Positions 16,725-23,939 of a DNA stretch of 33,966 nt are shown one piece after another; the first letter of the stretch is position 1, and every line of letters begins with the position of its first letter. Position numbers and translations under genes: made by a program. This DNA is from Spirochaetaceae bacterium UBA6089 (GTDB lineage Bacteria > Spirochaetota > Spirochaetia > Treponematales > Rectinemataceae): contig DIXD01000098.1 of the NCBI GenBank assembly GCA_002435985.1, positions 1 to 33,966 on the forward strand, read 5' to 3'. Below the pieces are notes generated by a model. That model was not told the DNA's origin and did no database searches. It saw only the letters and a program-made list of their open reading frames with translations.

Positions 16725-17864
16725 ATGGATTACGCCCGAAAGCTCGAAATCGGCCGGGAAGGCAAGTCCGTGTTCCTCTTCGGACCGCGGCTCACCGGCA
16801 AAACCTATCTTCTCAGGAAGAATTTCCCGAATGCCAGGTATTATGATCTCCTGCGTTCCGATACATTTCTGAGATTATCGCTCAGGTCTTCGATCCTGCG
16901 GGAGGAGCTCGAAACCCAGGCCGCAGGGAATACGGTGATCATCGATGAGATTCAGAAACTCCCTATGTTGCTGGATGAGGTTCATTCCCTCATCGAAGAC
17001 AGGCATCTGCGATTCATTCTGACGGGATCGAGCGCGAGGAAGCTTCGCCGCGGCGGAGTCAATCTTCTCGGCGGAAGGGCGCGTGTGCTGCACCTGCACC
17101 CTCTGGTCTCTGCAGAGATTGGTGAGTATGACCTTGAACGCGTGCTCACGTTTGGGACTTTGCCGGCCATCTATGACTCTGATGATCCATGGGATGATCT
17201 GAAAGCCTACTGCGGGGCCTATCTTCAGGAAGAGATCGCCGCCGAAGGCGCGGCGAGAAAGCTCGATGCATTTGCGAGGTTTTTGCGCAGCGCGGCGATT
17301 TTTTCGGGAGAGCAGGTGAATTACGAAACCTGGGGGTCGGATGCTGCGGTCCCGTCGAGGACCGTTCGCGAATATTTTTACATTCTTTCCGACACCTTGT
17401 TCGGTGAGATGTTGGAGCCATGGAGGGGTGGCAAAAAGCGAAAGCCGGCCTCTGCAGGTAAGTTCTATTTTTTCGATGTAGGCGTAAGAAACGCCCTTGC
17501 AGGGATTCGCGAGGTGGCGCCCAGCACGGAGGAATACGGGAAGGCGCTCGAACACTTCATCTACGGTGAGCTCCGTGCGTGGCTCGACTACACCCGCGAC
17601 GACCGTCCATTGAGTTTCTGGCGGACACAGGACAATAAAGAGGTAGATTTCGTCATCGGTGATGAGATTGCAGTTGAAGTCAAGGCCACTGAGATGCCTG
17701 ACCGCCGCCACCTGAAAGGGCTAGTGGCGATTCGTGATGAACATACTTTCAAGCACCGTATCCTCGTGTGCCAGGTACCGGCACCGCGTCTTTCCGAAGG
17801 CATCGAGATTCTGCCGGTGAAAGAATTTCTCTCCCGGCTGTGGCAGAACGCGTACGCCGGCTGA
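16725..17864 (+). CDS. AAA+ ATPase with C-terminal DUF4143 domain
   Basis: The 379-aa protein has Walker A GPRLTGKTY (residues about 20-28), Walker B VIIDEIQKLP (about 72-81) and sensor 1 RFILTGSSARKLRRGGVNLL (about 95-115). The family block LHLHPLVSAEIGEYDLERVL then FGTLPAIYD follows. The DUF4143 part carries FYFFDVGVRNALAG and a PD-(D/E)xK-like strand pair NKEVDFVIGDEIAVEVKA. An open frame extends upstream to 16521. The ATG at 16725 is chosen because proteins of this family start a few residues before the phosphate loop and the promoter lies inside the extension. The gene sits between 57-nt direct repeats, suggesting a cassette. Its function is unknown. Confidence 0.88.
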   Translation: MDYARKLEIGREGKSVFLFGPRLTGKTYLLRKNFPNARYYDLLRSDTFLRLSLRSSILREELETQAAGNTVIIDEIQKLPMLLDEVHSLIEDRHLRFILTGSSARKLRRGGVNLLGGRARVLHLHPLVSAEIGEYDLERVLTFGTLPAIYDSDDPWDDLKAYCGAYLQEEIAAEGAARKLDAFARFLRSAAIFSGEQVNYETWGSDAAVPSRTVREYFYILSDTLFGEMLEPWRGGKKRKPASAGKFYFFDVGVRNALAGIREVAPSTEEYGKALEHFIYGELRAWLDYTRDDRPLSFWRTQDNKEVDFVIGDEIAVEVKATEMPDRRHLKGLVAIRDEHTFKHRILVCQVPAPRLSEGIEILPVKEFLSRLWQNAYAG

Positions 17865-17922
17865 AGCCTACATGTGGAATTCTATGTTTCGATTGAGAAA
17901 CGTGTGGTGCATGTATGGGTTA

Positions 17923-17979
17923 ATTCCGCACCTTATCTGCGGGAAATTGGCAAAAATCCGCAGCATAGTTGCGGATTTT
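17923..17979 (+). repeat. 57-nt direct repeat, downstream copy; second half is a terminator-like hairpin
   Basis: This is the partner of 16644-16700. Here the second dyad is extended to a perfect 10-bp stem (AAAATCCGCA at 17953-17962, TGCGGATTTT at 17970-17979) with a 7-nt loop. It lies between the convergent ATPase and lipoprotein transcripts. It could therefore act as a bidirectional terminator, with the T-run better for the minus strand. Confidence 0.75.
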
Positions 17980-18061
17980 GCCGATTTTGAGTACCGAGCG
18001 CCATATGTATGAGCAGCCGCCTTGACCTCGGTTCGCCCCTTTGCCGGAGCCGTACGCACAT

Positions 18062-18445
18062 TCATTGATAGTATTCATCCACAATCGACAGCCCATCGGC
18101 GGCGAGAATCTCGGTATTGGAATCATATTCGATTCCGACATCGATATAGGCGCTCTTCGCCGGCAGGATGACAAAACTCTCAGAAATGGTCTTGTAGTAG
18201 GTTCTGACGTCGGTCCTTGCCGAAAACGAGACTGTGTAGACGCTGATGGTGGACTGGCCGGTGTTCTCGATCTTGAGCGTGATCATGCAGACTTGGCTGC
18301 TGCCGTCCGACGTCTCATACCAGGAGACAATAGTCGCCTTACCCGACGGATACCACGATGATGGATCGTTGGAGCATGAGACTATCGAGAAGAAAGCCAC
18401 AATGGCCACCACACGAAAGACTGTTTTGCGGTCGGTCGTGCACAT
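18062..18445 (-). CDS. Small secreted lipoprotein of unknown function
   Basis: The 127-aa protein has a basic start, a hydrophobic stretch VFRVVAIVAFFSIVSCS and a lipobox-type Cys near residue 24, so it should be lipid-anchored. The mature part looks like a small beta-sandwich (ITLKIENTGQSTISVYTVSF, then ISESFVILPAKSAYIDVGIE), recalling FxLYD-like domains. No family is firmly recognised. It is the last gene of a minus-strand trio with the barrel and the C39-like peptidase. AGGAG sits in the end of the barrel gene, 4 nt separate the two, and it may help anchor or assemble the putative export system. Confidence 0.75.
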   Translation of the reverse strand: MCTTDRKTVFRVVAIVAFFSIVSCSNDPSSWYPSGKATIVSWYETSDGSSQVCMITLKIENTGQSTISVYTVSFSARTDVRTYYKTISESFVILPAKSAYIDVGIEYDSNTEILAADGLSIVDEYYQ

Positions 18446-18449
18446 TGCT

Positions 18450-19313
18450 TTACTCCTTTTTCCTGAATGTAGTGGAAAACCCCAGATCGAAGGCCACAGG
18501 AGCGCTGTAATCGCTCAGCAGTTTTGAGACTCCGATCCGCAAACTGTGATCTTTTTCGCTGAACACGAGGGAGGCGCTACCCGTCAGGGAATAGACGATT
18601 CCCGACTCGTCGGGGACGCCGTTGAGGTAGCGCGGCCACGAGAGCTTGGGAGAGAGGCTGGCGGAGAGGGCCACGACATCGTTCAGCGCTTCCGTGGCAA
18701 AGAGATTCGCGGTGAGGATGAGCGGCCTCGTCGACGTCCCCGAGCGTTCCGGCCTCGCGAAGCAGGTCTCGCCGCGAAGGCTCACCCCTGCGACGATCGG
18801 GTCGAGATAGCGGACCGCGGAGAATAATGCTCCGAGCTTGGGGTACCCAGATCCGGAGGCGATCTGTTTTTCTCCGGCCTCGTAGGGATTCCATATTCCA
18901 AAAGGGTGGGTAAAAGAGAGAGAAGCGTTCAGTCTCCAGTCGGAGATGCGGAAGGTATAGCTCGCCGTCACTTCCGGATCGCCCACCGCACCGACCGACC
19001 GCGGAACAGCCTCGCGGCCCGTGGCGATCCACACCAGGGCCGGCACCTCGAACGACAGGCCAAAGCGCCGCCTAAAGAGCAGATCGAGGGAAATGGCGGG
19101 GTCGATCTCCACAGCATTGGTTTTGGTGGTGTCGAAGCGAAATATTTCCACACTCGTGCCGATGGTGGCCTCGAAGCTGTCCTTGGTCTCGACCCCGACG
19201 CGCTGATGCGCGGTGGTCTGGGCAAAAGCCGGCGCGCCGATTGTGGATAAAAGCGCTGCAATTACCATCGAAAGGATTACCGTCGAAAGGAACCCCCTCG
19301 CGATATTCCTCAT
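18450..19313 (-). CDS. Outer-membrane beta-barrel, FapF-like / transporter-type
   Basis: The 287-aa product has a signal peptide (MRNIARGFLSTVILSMVIAA then ends APAFAQ). It continues as alternating-residue beta strands through LDLLFRRRFGLSFEVPALVW, DPEVTASYTFRISDWRLNAS, and GSGYPKLGALFSAVRYLDPI then VAGVSLRGET. The last is close to a pattern (GSG(Y/F)..LG.SLS.V...DP....G.L) found in small outer-membrane channel barrels such as FapF. The protein ends in an aromatic strand, FDLGFSTTF. The ATG at 19313 is chosen because the signal peptide starts there and AAGGTGGTGAGGG precedes it; upstream in-frame codons are arginine-rich shadow. The C39-like gene ends 5 nt before it. A role as export pore is inferred from this pairing. 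Confidence 0.7.
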   Translation of the reverse strand: MRNIARGFLSTVILSMVIAALLSTIGAPAFAQTTAHQRVGVETKDSFEATIGTSVEIFRFDTTKTNAVEIDPAISLDLLFRRRFGLSFEVPALVWIATGREAVPRSVGAVGDPEVTASYTFRISDWRLNASLSFTHPFGIWNPYEAGEKQIASGSGYPKLGALFSAVRYLDPIVAGVSLRGETCFARPERSGTSTRPLILTANLFATEALNDVVALSASLSPKLSWPRYLNGVPDESGIVYSLTGSASLVFSEKDHSLRIGVSKLLSDYSAPVAFDLGFSTTFRKKE

Positions 19314-19318
19314 GACCC

Positions 19319-19909
19319 TCACCACCTTGCGATCCCCGCCCCTGCGAGTGCCGCCCGATCGAGGAGCTCGCCCCGCCCCCACACAGATCTCTTCGCTTCT
19401 TCGATGAGTTCTAGATTGACAACCCTGCCCGGTAGTGCGGCGAGCATAACGTTGCCCGACCACAACGACTCGAAGGCGGCCTGACCTTTGGAAATCGTGC
19501 CCTCTGCAGGATCAGCCGTGAGCACCGAGCCATCACGTACCGCAAGCACAAGGGCGAAGTGGCCATCCGGCTTGTCGTAATGGACGATGACCGGCGCATA
19601 CCCGGCGACAGCCTTCTCGAGCTGGTCGAAGGTCATCTGATACGCCCCGCAGGAGAACCCCTTGGCCTTGAGAATGGCCGCCATATCTGCGAAGGACACC
19701 GTGAGGTCGCCGCCGGCGATCCTCTCGGCAAGAAAATCCCGCGCAAGCGAGACCTCGTCCGAAGGTACTTCCCAGTACCTGTCCATGAGGCAAGAAAGAG
19801 TCGTCAGACCGCAGGAAGTGTCGAACCCCTGCTCGGTGCTGTAGGCAAACCGGAGGGATTCCCTGTCGACGGTCTCCGAAAAGACCAGAAGCAGCAGAAA
19901 CAGTCTCAT
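19319..19909 (-). CDS. C39-like cysteine peptidase, secreted (FapD-like)
   Basis: The 196-aa protein has a short signal (MRLFLLLLVFS) followed by a papain-like C39 fold. The nucleophile region is GFDTSCGLTTLSCLMDRYW with Cys33. A middle segment, TVSFADMAAILKAKGFSCGA, matches the C39 substrate-recognition part. The catalytic His is in YDKPDGHFALVLAV and the Asp in VLTADPAEGTIS. In Pseudomonas a C39 peptidase (FapD) sits next to the FapF barrel and is needed for amyloid export. Here the order peptidase, barrel, lipoprotein with 4-5-nt gaps is similar in concept. The ATG at 19909 is preferred over a TTG two codons upstream. No obvious substrate gene is adjacent. Confidence 0.8.
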   Translation of the reverse strand: MRLFLLLLVFSETVDRESLRFAYSTEQGFDTSCGLTTLSCLMDRYWEVPSDEVSLARDFLAERIAGGDLTVSFADMAAILKAKGFSCGAYQMTFDQLEKAVAGYAPVIVHYDKPDGHFALVLAVRDGSVLTADPAEGTISKGQAAFESLWSGNVMLAALPGRVVNLELIEEAKRSVWGRGELLDRAALAGAGIARW

Positions 19910-20129
19910 AGGCAATCGAACTACCTCTAATTGAATTACGGTTTTTTCAATGTGAATGATTCAAAAATGGAGGAGAATAATGGGAAAGAATACTGAAGAA
20001 ACAGTTGTACGGACCAATGAATGACATGCAGACAGGGGGAATATCATCATTATGAGTTCAGCCGGGATCGGGAATCGCCTCGCTGGTCTCTCGTGGCCTC
20101 AGTGCTCTATCTCTCCGCGATCGTCATGC
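19910..20129. other. Intergenic region with a tiny open frame and possible relic
   Basis: The plus strand has GGAGGAG then ATG at 19980, a 14-codon frame (MGKNTEETVVRTNE) ending at 20024. Its ATGA overlaps another frame that contains a hydrophobic stretch, LVASVLYLSAIVMLDFWLIV. This could be a frameshifted small membrane protein or chance. The minus-strand promoter of the C39-like trio should lie near 19920-19960 but no confident boxes were found. Confidence 0.25.
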
Positions 20130-20175
20130 TTGACTTTTGGCTTATAGTGCGCATATACAATACGCATAGTATATG
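20130..20175 (+). promoter_or_regulatory. ccdAB promoter with overlapping dyad operator
   Basis: TTGACT at 20130-20135, an 18-nt spacer, then TATACA at 20154-20159. A perfect hyphenated dyad, CATATAC (20152-20158) and GTATATG (20169-20175) with a 10-nt gap, covers the -10 box. That position fits autorepression by the CcdA/CcdB complex. Confidence 0.6.
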
Positions 20176-20211
20176 TGGTATTTTAGGGTGCTCCAACGAG
20201 AGGAGGCTATT

Positions 20212-20457
20212 ATGTTTATTCTTTATGACAAACATGCGCCCAAAAGACCTACCAATCTCACTGTCAACAGCGATTTGCTCCTCAAGGCAAAAGAATTGAA
20301 GCTGAATATTTCCTCTGTTCTTGAATACGCCCTTGCCGAAAGAGTAAGGCAGGAGAAAAGAAATGAGTGGCTCAGGGAAAATGCCGACGCCATTGCTACC
20401 TACAACAGCGTGATTGAAGATAATGGCCTCTTCGGCGATGATGTGAGGACTTTCTGA
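20212..20457 (+). CDS. ccdA: CcdA-type antitoxin
   Basis: This is an 81-aa protein typical of CcdA. It has an N-terminal ribbon-helix-helix DNA-binding part (RPTNLTVNSDLLLKAKELKL then NISSVLEYALAERVRQ) and a C-terminal toxin-binding tail (WLRENADAIATYNSVIEDNG then LFGDDVRTF). It neutralises CcdB and represses the operon. The ATG at 20212 follows GAGAGGAGG; an upstream in-frame start is rejected for lacking one. The stop overlaps the ccdB start (TGATG). Confidence 0.93.
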   Translation: MFILYDKHAPKRPTNLTVNSDLLLKAKELKLNISSVLEYALAERVRQEKRNEWLRENADAIATYNSVIEDNGLFGDDVRTF

Positions 20458-20774
20458 TGGCGCAATACTCAGTCTATGTCAATACGAGCCAATCGTCCAA
20501 AAAACTCTATCCCTATGTGATCGATGTGCAATCGCCTCTATTGGATGCGCTGGACACCAGACTGGTGATACCCCTCGCCTTAAAGGCGGATTTCAGGGAT
20601 AGGGAAATCAACTACCTTATGCCGGCGGTTTCTGTTAAAGGTGTTGAATACCTTGTATTGACGCCCCAAATGGCAGCGATTCACAAACGGCATCTGGGAG
20701 AGCTTGTTCAGGAATGTTCGGCGAATCCTCAGGCTATTCTTGCTTCGATAGATTTCCTGATTACGGGTTTCTGA
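20457..20774 (+). CDS. ccdB: CcdB-type toxin, DNA gyrase poison
   Basis: The 105-aa protein reads YSVYVNTSQSSKKLYPYVID then VQSPLLDALDTRLVIPLA, has a central MPAVSVKGVEYLVLTPQMAA, and ends with ILASIDFLITGF. This is the CcdB pattern and length. CcdB traps DNA gyrase on cut DNA. The C-terminal region that contacts gyrase is intact (the end matches the conserved (A)LDFL..G(F/I)), so the toxin is probably active. It overlaps ccdA by 1 nt. A chromosomal location in an island suggests a stabilising or anti-phage role. Confidence 0.93.
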   Translation: MAQYSVYVNTSQSSKKLYPYVIDVQSPLLDALDTRLVIPLALKADFRDREINYLMPAVSVKGVEYLVLTPQMAAIHKRHLGELVQECSANPQAILASIDFLITGF

Positions 20775-21244
20775 GTCTAATAGTGGACGGAAGCTGTGTG
20801 GTGTACGCGGCCTTCGCGGACCGCCGAAATGCTTCTTTCCATCATCGAGTCCAAAGAAAAGACGCCGCCGCGCAGCGGTTCTTCAATTGAGCCGATTTCA
20901 AAAGCCTCTTCTTCTATATATTGAATCGGCCAACATTTCGTTTGAGGAAGAGCTTGTTTCGCGGCAGGAAATAATAGAGAGAAGAATCGCTATCATTACT
21001 CGGACCATGCAACAGAGGCTGGGCGAAAAGCTGAGCCGAGTATTGAGCGGGATGGCCTCATTACCCGCGACCGTAAAAACGATGGACAATGCCTTAGCTA
21101 AGAAAGTTTTTGATCTGCTTGATCTGTGTGACGTCCTTGATGTCGATAGCCTGGACGATAAAGAGCTGAACGACACTCTCCTGGAGGAAAAGAAAAGTCT
21201 GTAACCTTAATTTTTTTAATCTATTGAAAGCTGCGGGAAACCGA
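20775..21244 (+). pseudogene. Degenerate stretch with a 105-codon open frame of unknown identity
   Basis: The plus frame 20887-21204 has only a TTG start and no Shine-Dalgarno. It reads LSRFQKPLLLYIESANISFE then EELVSRQEIIERRIAIITRT and LDLCDVLDVDSLDDKELNDT: helical, charged and protein-like. A different plus frame upstream (near 20829) reads MLLSIIESKEKTPPRSGSSI and stops soon after. The two could be pieces of one frameshifted gene. Neither half is recognised. The rest of the gap before iclR holds nothing clear. Confidence 0.3.
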
Positions 21245-21272
21245 TTTACAGAACCCTGTTCGTCATTATAGC
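21245..21272 (+). promoter_or_regulatory. iclR promoter with an operator-like half site
   Basis: TTTACA at 21245-21250, a 16-nt spacer, then TATAGC at 21267-21272, 8 nt before the ATG at 21281. ATTATAGCA (21265-21273) equals the right half of the palindrome at 22232-22256, so weak autoregulation by IclR is possible. Confidence 0.5.
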
Positions 21273-21280
21273 ATAGTGGC

Positions 21281-22162
21281 ATGCCAAGAAAACCAAAAAC
21301 ATCATCACAGGCGGACGCCCTGGGGGTAGCTTCGATGGGCGTCTCTTCGCATATTACCCAAAATGCCGTATCCAATCAGGGCAAAGTCGCGGCGCCCCGT
21401 CCCTCGGGCTATATCCAGTCAGTGGACAGGGCGCTTTCCATCCTCGAGCTTTTTTCGAAAGAGAGACCAGAGATCGGCGTTTCGGATATTGCGCGGCTAC
21501 TCAGCCTCAACAAGAGCACGGCCTTCGGGCTGCTCTGCACGCTCGAACGGCGCGGTTATGTCGAACAGAATCCCAACAATGGCCGTTATAGCCTGGGAAT
21601 GAAGATGATTGAACTCGGTCAGCTGAAACTGTCCACCTTCAATATAGGTAAGATCGCTCATCCGATTCTAAAGACCCTTGTGGACAAGGTGGGAGAAACA
21701 GCACATCTTGCGGTCTATGATCGCGGAGAAGTCATCTACATCGACAAGGTGGAGTGCGACAATGCGTTCAGCATCGCCTCGTTCATCGGTAAACGAAACC
21801 CGGTGTACTGTACAGGAGTAGGGAAGTGTCTTTTGGCCTTTCAATCTGAAGAGGAGATAGAACGCGTTCTAAGCGGGGTGCTAAACGCGCGTACACCAAA
21901 GACGATCACGGACAGAAAGAGGCTGCATAACGAACTTAAGATCATCCGTAAGAGAGACATGGCGTATGACGACGAAGAGTTTTCCTTGGGACTTTTCTGT
22001 GTCGCCGCTCCCATACGCGACTTGAAGGGCACGGTGTGTGCGGCTGTCAGCATCTCTATACCTACTATCAGAATGGACCCTACGAAGAAGTCTTTTTTTG
22101 AAGCTTCAGTCAGTGCAGCGGCGAGAGCTATTTCGGAAGCCCTCGGCTACAACCGCCAATAA
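21281..22162 (+). CDS. IclR-family transcriptional regulator
   Basis: The 293-aa protein has an IclR winged helix (YIQSVDRALSILELFSKERP then IGVSDIARLLSLNKSTAFGL, residues about 45-95). The IclR effector domain follows, with the YIDKVECDNAF, IGKRNPVYCTGVGKCLLAF and AAPIRDLKGTVCAAVSISIP signatures. About 40 extra residues precede the usual start. The ATG at 21281 would give a leaderless message, whereas the ATG at 21335 has GGGGGT 8 nt upstream and may be the real start. It directly precedes the meta-cleavage operon. A perfect palindrome just inside that operon's leader is its likely binding site, so it probably represses until an aromatic-derived acid appears. Confidence 0.92.
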   Translation: MPRKPKTSSQADALGVASMGVSSHITQNAVSNQGKVAAPRPSGYIQSVDRALSILELFSKERPEIGVSDIARLLSLNKSTAFGLLCTLERRGYVEQNPNNGRYSLGMKMIELGQLKLSTFNIGKIAHPILKTLVDKVGETAHLAVYDRGEVIYIDKVECDNAFSIASFIGKRNPVYCTGVGKCLLAFQSEEEIERVLSGVLNARTPKTITDRKRLHNELKIIRKRDMAYDDEEFSLGLFCVAAPIRDLKGTVCAAVSISIPTIRMDPTKKSFFEASVSAAARAISEALGYNRQ

Positions 22163-22186
22163 AAATAAAAAAATAAAATATTTTTG

Positions 22187-22216
22187 TTGACAGATTTTGG
22201 AAGTCGGGTATATAAT
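22187..22216 (+). promoter_or_regulatory. Promoter of the lower meta-cleavage operon
   Basis: TTGACA at 22187-22192, an 18-nt spacer, then the perfect TATAAT at 22211-22216. It lies about 83 nt before the hydrolase ATG. The IclR-type palindrome starts some 15 nt downstream of the -10 box, at about +9. Confidence 0.8.
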
Positions 22217-22231
22217 AATAATAAATGAGAA

Positions 22232-22256
22232 CGCTGTGCTATATTATAGCACAGCG
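22232..22256 (+). promoter_or_regulatory. Putative IclR operator 1, perfect 25-nt palindrome
   Basis: The arms are CGCTGTGCTATA and TATAGCACAGCG around a single central T. The location just downstream of the start point suggests repression by blocking elongation or clearance. The core GTGCTAT-N3-ATAGCAC recurs with small changes at 25893-25907. Confidence 0.8.
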
Positions 22257-22298
22257 ATATTTTTTGAACAACAAACAATCAGACAGGAGGTCAATACG

Positions 22299-23138
22299 AT
22301 GGCTGAACAGAATCAGAGCAATCCCGAGATCGGCAAGAACGTTGTGGCGGGCGGCATCAAGGTCAACTATCATGATTACGGAGAGGGCGAACCAGTCGTC
22401 TTCATTCACGGCTCTGGTCCTGGAGTGACAGCCTGGTCCAACTGGCGCCTTGTGCTCCCCAGACTTGCTCCTCACCGGAGGGCCATTGCACCCGACATTG
22501 TCGGCTTTGGTTACACGGAACGTCCCGAGGGCTTTGAATTCAATATGGACACTTGGGGGAAACATCTCATCGATTTTTTCGATGCCCTCGATCTCGAAAA
22601 GGTCGATCTGGTCGGGAATTCCTTTGGTGGTGCTCTTGCACTTTGGATAGCTATACACCATCCGGCGCGGGTGCGAAAGCTCATTCTCATGGGCGCAGTG
22701 GGGACAGAGTTCAAGATTACAAAAGGATTGGACAATGTGTGGGGATATCAGCCCTCGATCGAGGCGATGCGCTCGGCGATAAACAGCTTTGTTTACGATA
22801 AGACGATCGCGACTGAAGACCTCGTGAAGATGCGCTACGAAGCGAGCATTCGCCCTGGCTACCAGGAGACTTTCAGCAAGATGTTCCCGGCACCCCGTCA
22901 GAAAGGCGTGGACATGATGGCTTCGAAGTACGCCGACATCGCTGCGATTCAGCATGATACACTCATCATTCACGGCAGGGAAGACGAGATCATTCCCACC
23001 GAGACATCGACGACTCTATTCCAGCTTATACCAAATGCGCAACTCCACATGTTCGGCAAGTGCGGGCACTGGACGCAGATAGAGCAGAACGCGCGCTTTG
23101 TTGCAGTCGTCGAGGCTTTTCTCTCCGGAGCGTTCTGA
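22299..23138 (+). CDS. Meta-cleavage C-C bond hydrolase (XylF/DmpD/TodF-like alpha/beta hydrolase)
   Basis: The 279-aa alpha/beta hydrolase has an oxyanion-hole motif FIHGSGPGVTAWSNW (residues 35-49). The nucleophile elbow is GNSFGG with Ser108, and the likely triad partners are Asp229 (HGREDEIIP) and His257 (CGHWTQIEQ). HGSGPGV and GNSFGGALAL are typical of hydrolases that cut 2-hydroxy-6-oxo-dienoates from ring cleavage into 2-hydroxypenta-2,4-dienoate and a carboxylate. AGGAGG lies 8 nt before the ATG at 22299; the upstream in-frame extension crosses the operator and is rejected. It overlaps the hydratase by 1 nt. The exact dienoate substrate is unknown. Confidence 0.88.
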   Translation: MAEQNQSNPEIGKNVVAGGIKVNYHDYGEGEPVVFIHGSGPGVTAWSNWRLVLPRLAPHRRAIAPDIVGFGYTERPEGFEFNMDTWGKHLIDFFDALDLEKVDLVGNSFGGALALWIAIHHPARVRKLILMGAVGTEFKITKGLDNVWGYQPSIEAMRSAINSFVYDKTIATEDLVKMRYEASIRPGYQETFSKMFPAPRQKGVDMMASKYADIAAIQHDTLIIHGREDEIIPTETSTTLFQLIPNAQLHMFGKCGHWTQIEQNARFVAVVEAFLSGAF

Positions 23139-23926
23139 TGGCTATCTCCAGATTCGAAATCGAGGCCGCCGCGGATGACCTGCAACGGGCGCTTGTTTCC
23201 GCTGTTCCCACGACGAGACTTCTGAACCGCTTCCCGGATCTCGACGTTGACAGTGCGTACGCTATCCAGTTATTGAACGTAAAGAGAGCCCTCGCTTCTG
23301 GAAAGAGAATAAGCGGCAAGAAGATCGGCCTTACCTCCAAGGCGATGCAGAACATGTTCAACGTGGATACGCCCGACTATGGGCACCTTTTTTCAGACAT
23401 GGAGGTGACGAACGGGCGCATCGAGCGCGCGAGGATGATCCAACCGAAGGTAGAGGCTGAGATCGCCTTCGTGCTCTCCCGCGATCTTGACAATCCCAGA
23501 GAGATAAGCACGCAGGATGTACTCGATTCCACGGACTACGTCATCGCTGCCCTCGAAATAGTCGATACCCGCATGGGCGACTGGAAGATCTCTCTCGTCG
23601 ACACGGTCGCCGACAATGCCTCGTCAGGCATGTATGTTTTGGGCAATGTACAGAAAAAGATTTCCGAGATCGACCTTAAAAACGAAACGATGGATCTCTA
23701 TAAAAATGGCAAGAAGATGAATTCCGGCAGGGGAACCGACGTGCTCGGCGATCCCGCATACTGTGTCGCGTGGCTTGCGAACAAAATGAGGAATTACGGA
23801 ACGCTTCTGAAAAAAGGTGAAGTGATACTGTCGGGAGCTCTCTCCGCCGCCATAGCCGCTGAGAAGGGTGATGTATTCAAAGCCGTTTATTCGAGCCTCG
23901 GCCAAGTTGAGGTGACGTTCTACTAA
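23138..23926 (+). CDS. mhpD: 2-oxopent-4-enoate hydratase (2-hydroxypenta-2,4-dienoate hydratase)
   Basis: This 262-aa member of the MhpD/XylJ/DmpE family adds water to 2-hydroxypenta-2,4-dienoate to give 4-hydroxy-2-oxovalerate. Visible signatures are KRISGKKIGLTSKAMQNMFN (residues about 57-76), DYGHLFSDM and PKVEAEIAFVLSRDL with the metal-binding Glu pair. YVIAALEIVDTRMGDWKISL, DNASSGMYVLG and EVILSGALSAAI follow. The ATG at 23138 overlaps the hydrolase TGA, and longer upstream starts lie inside the hydrolase gene. It provides the substrate for the aldolase two genes downstream. Confidence 0.93.
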   Translation: MAISRFEIEAAADDLQRALVSAVPTTRLLNRFPDLDVDSAYAIQLLNVKRALASGKRISGKKIGLTSKAMQNMFNVDTPDYGHLFSDMEVTNGRIERARMIQPKVEAEIAFVLSRDLDNPREISTQDVLDSTDYVIAALEIVDTRMGDWKISLVDTVADNASSGMYVLGNVQKKISEIDLKNETMDLYKNGKKMNSGRGTDVLGDPAYCVAWLANKMRNYGTLLKKGEVILSGALSAAIAAEKGDVFKAVYSSLGQVEVTFY

Positions 23927-23939
23927 GGAGAATGGTTCA

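Noticed and set aside
16875..17711. 278-codon minus-strand frame opposite the second ATPase
   Set aside because: It lies wholly inside the DUF4143 ATPase, whose motifs are intact, and has no Shine-Dalgarno or recognisable domain.
17923..17979. Direct repeats as CRISPR units
   Set aside because: There are only two copies, 1.2 kb apart with a full gene between them; no spacers and no cas genes.
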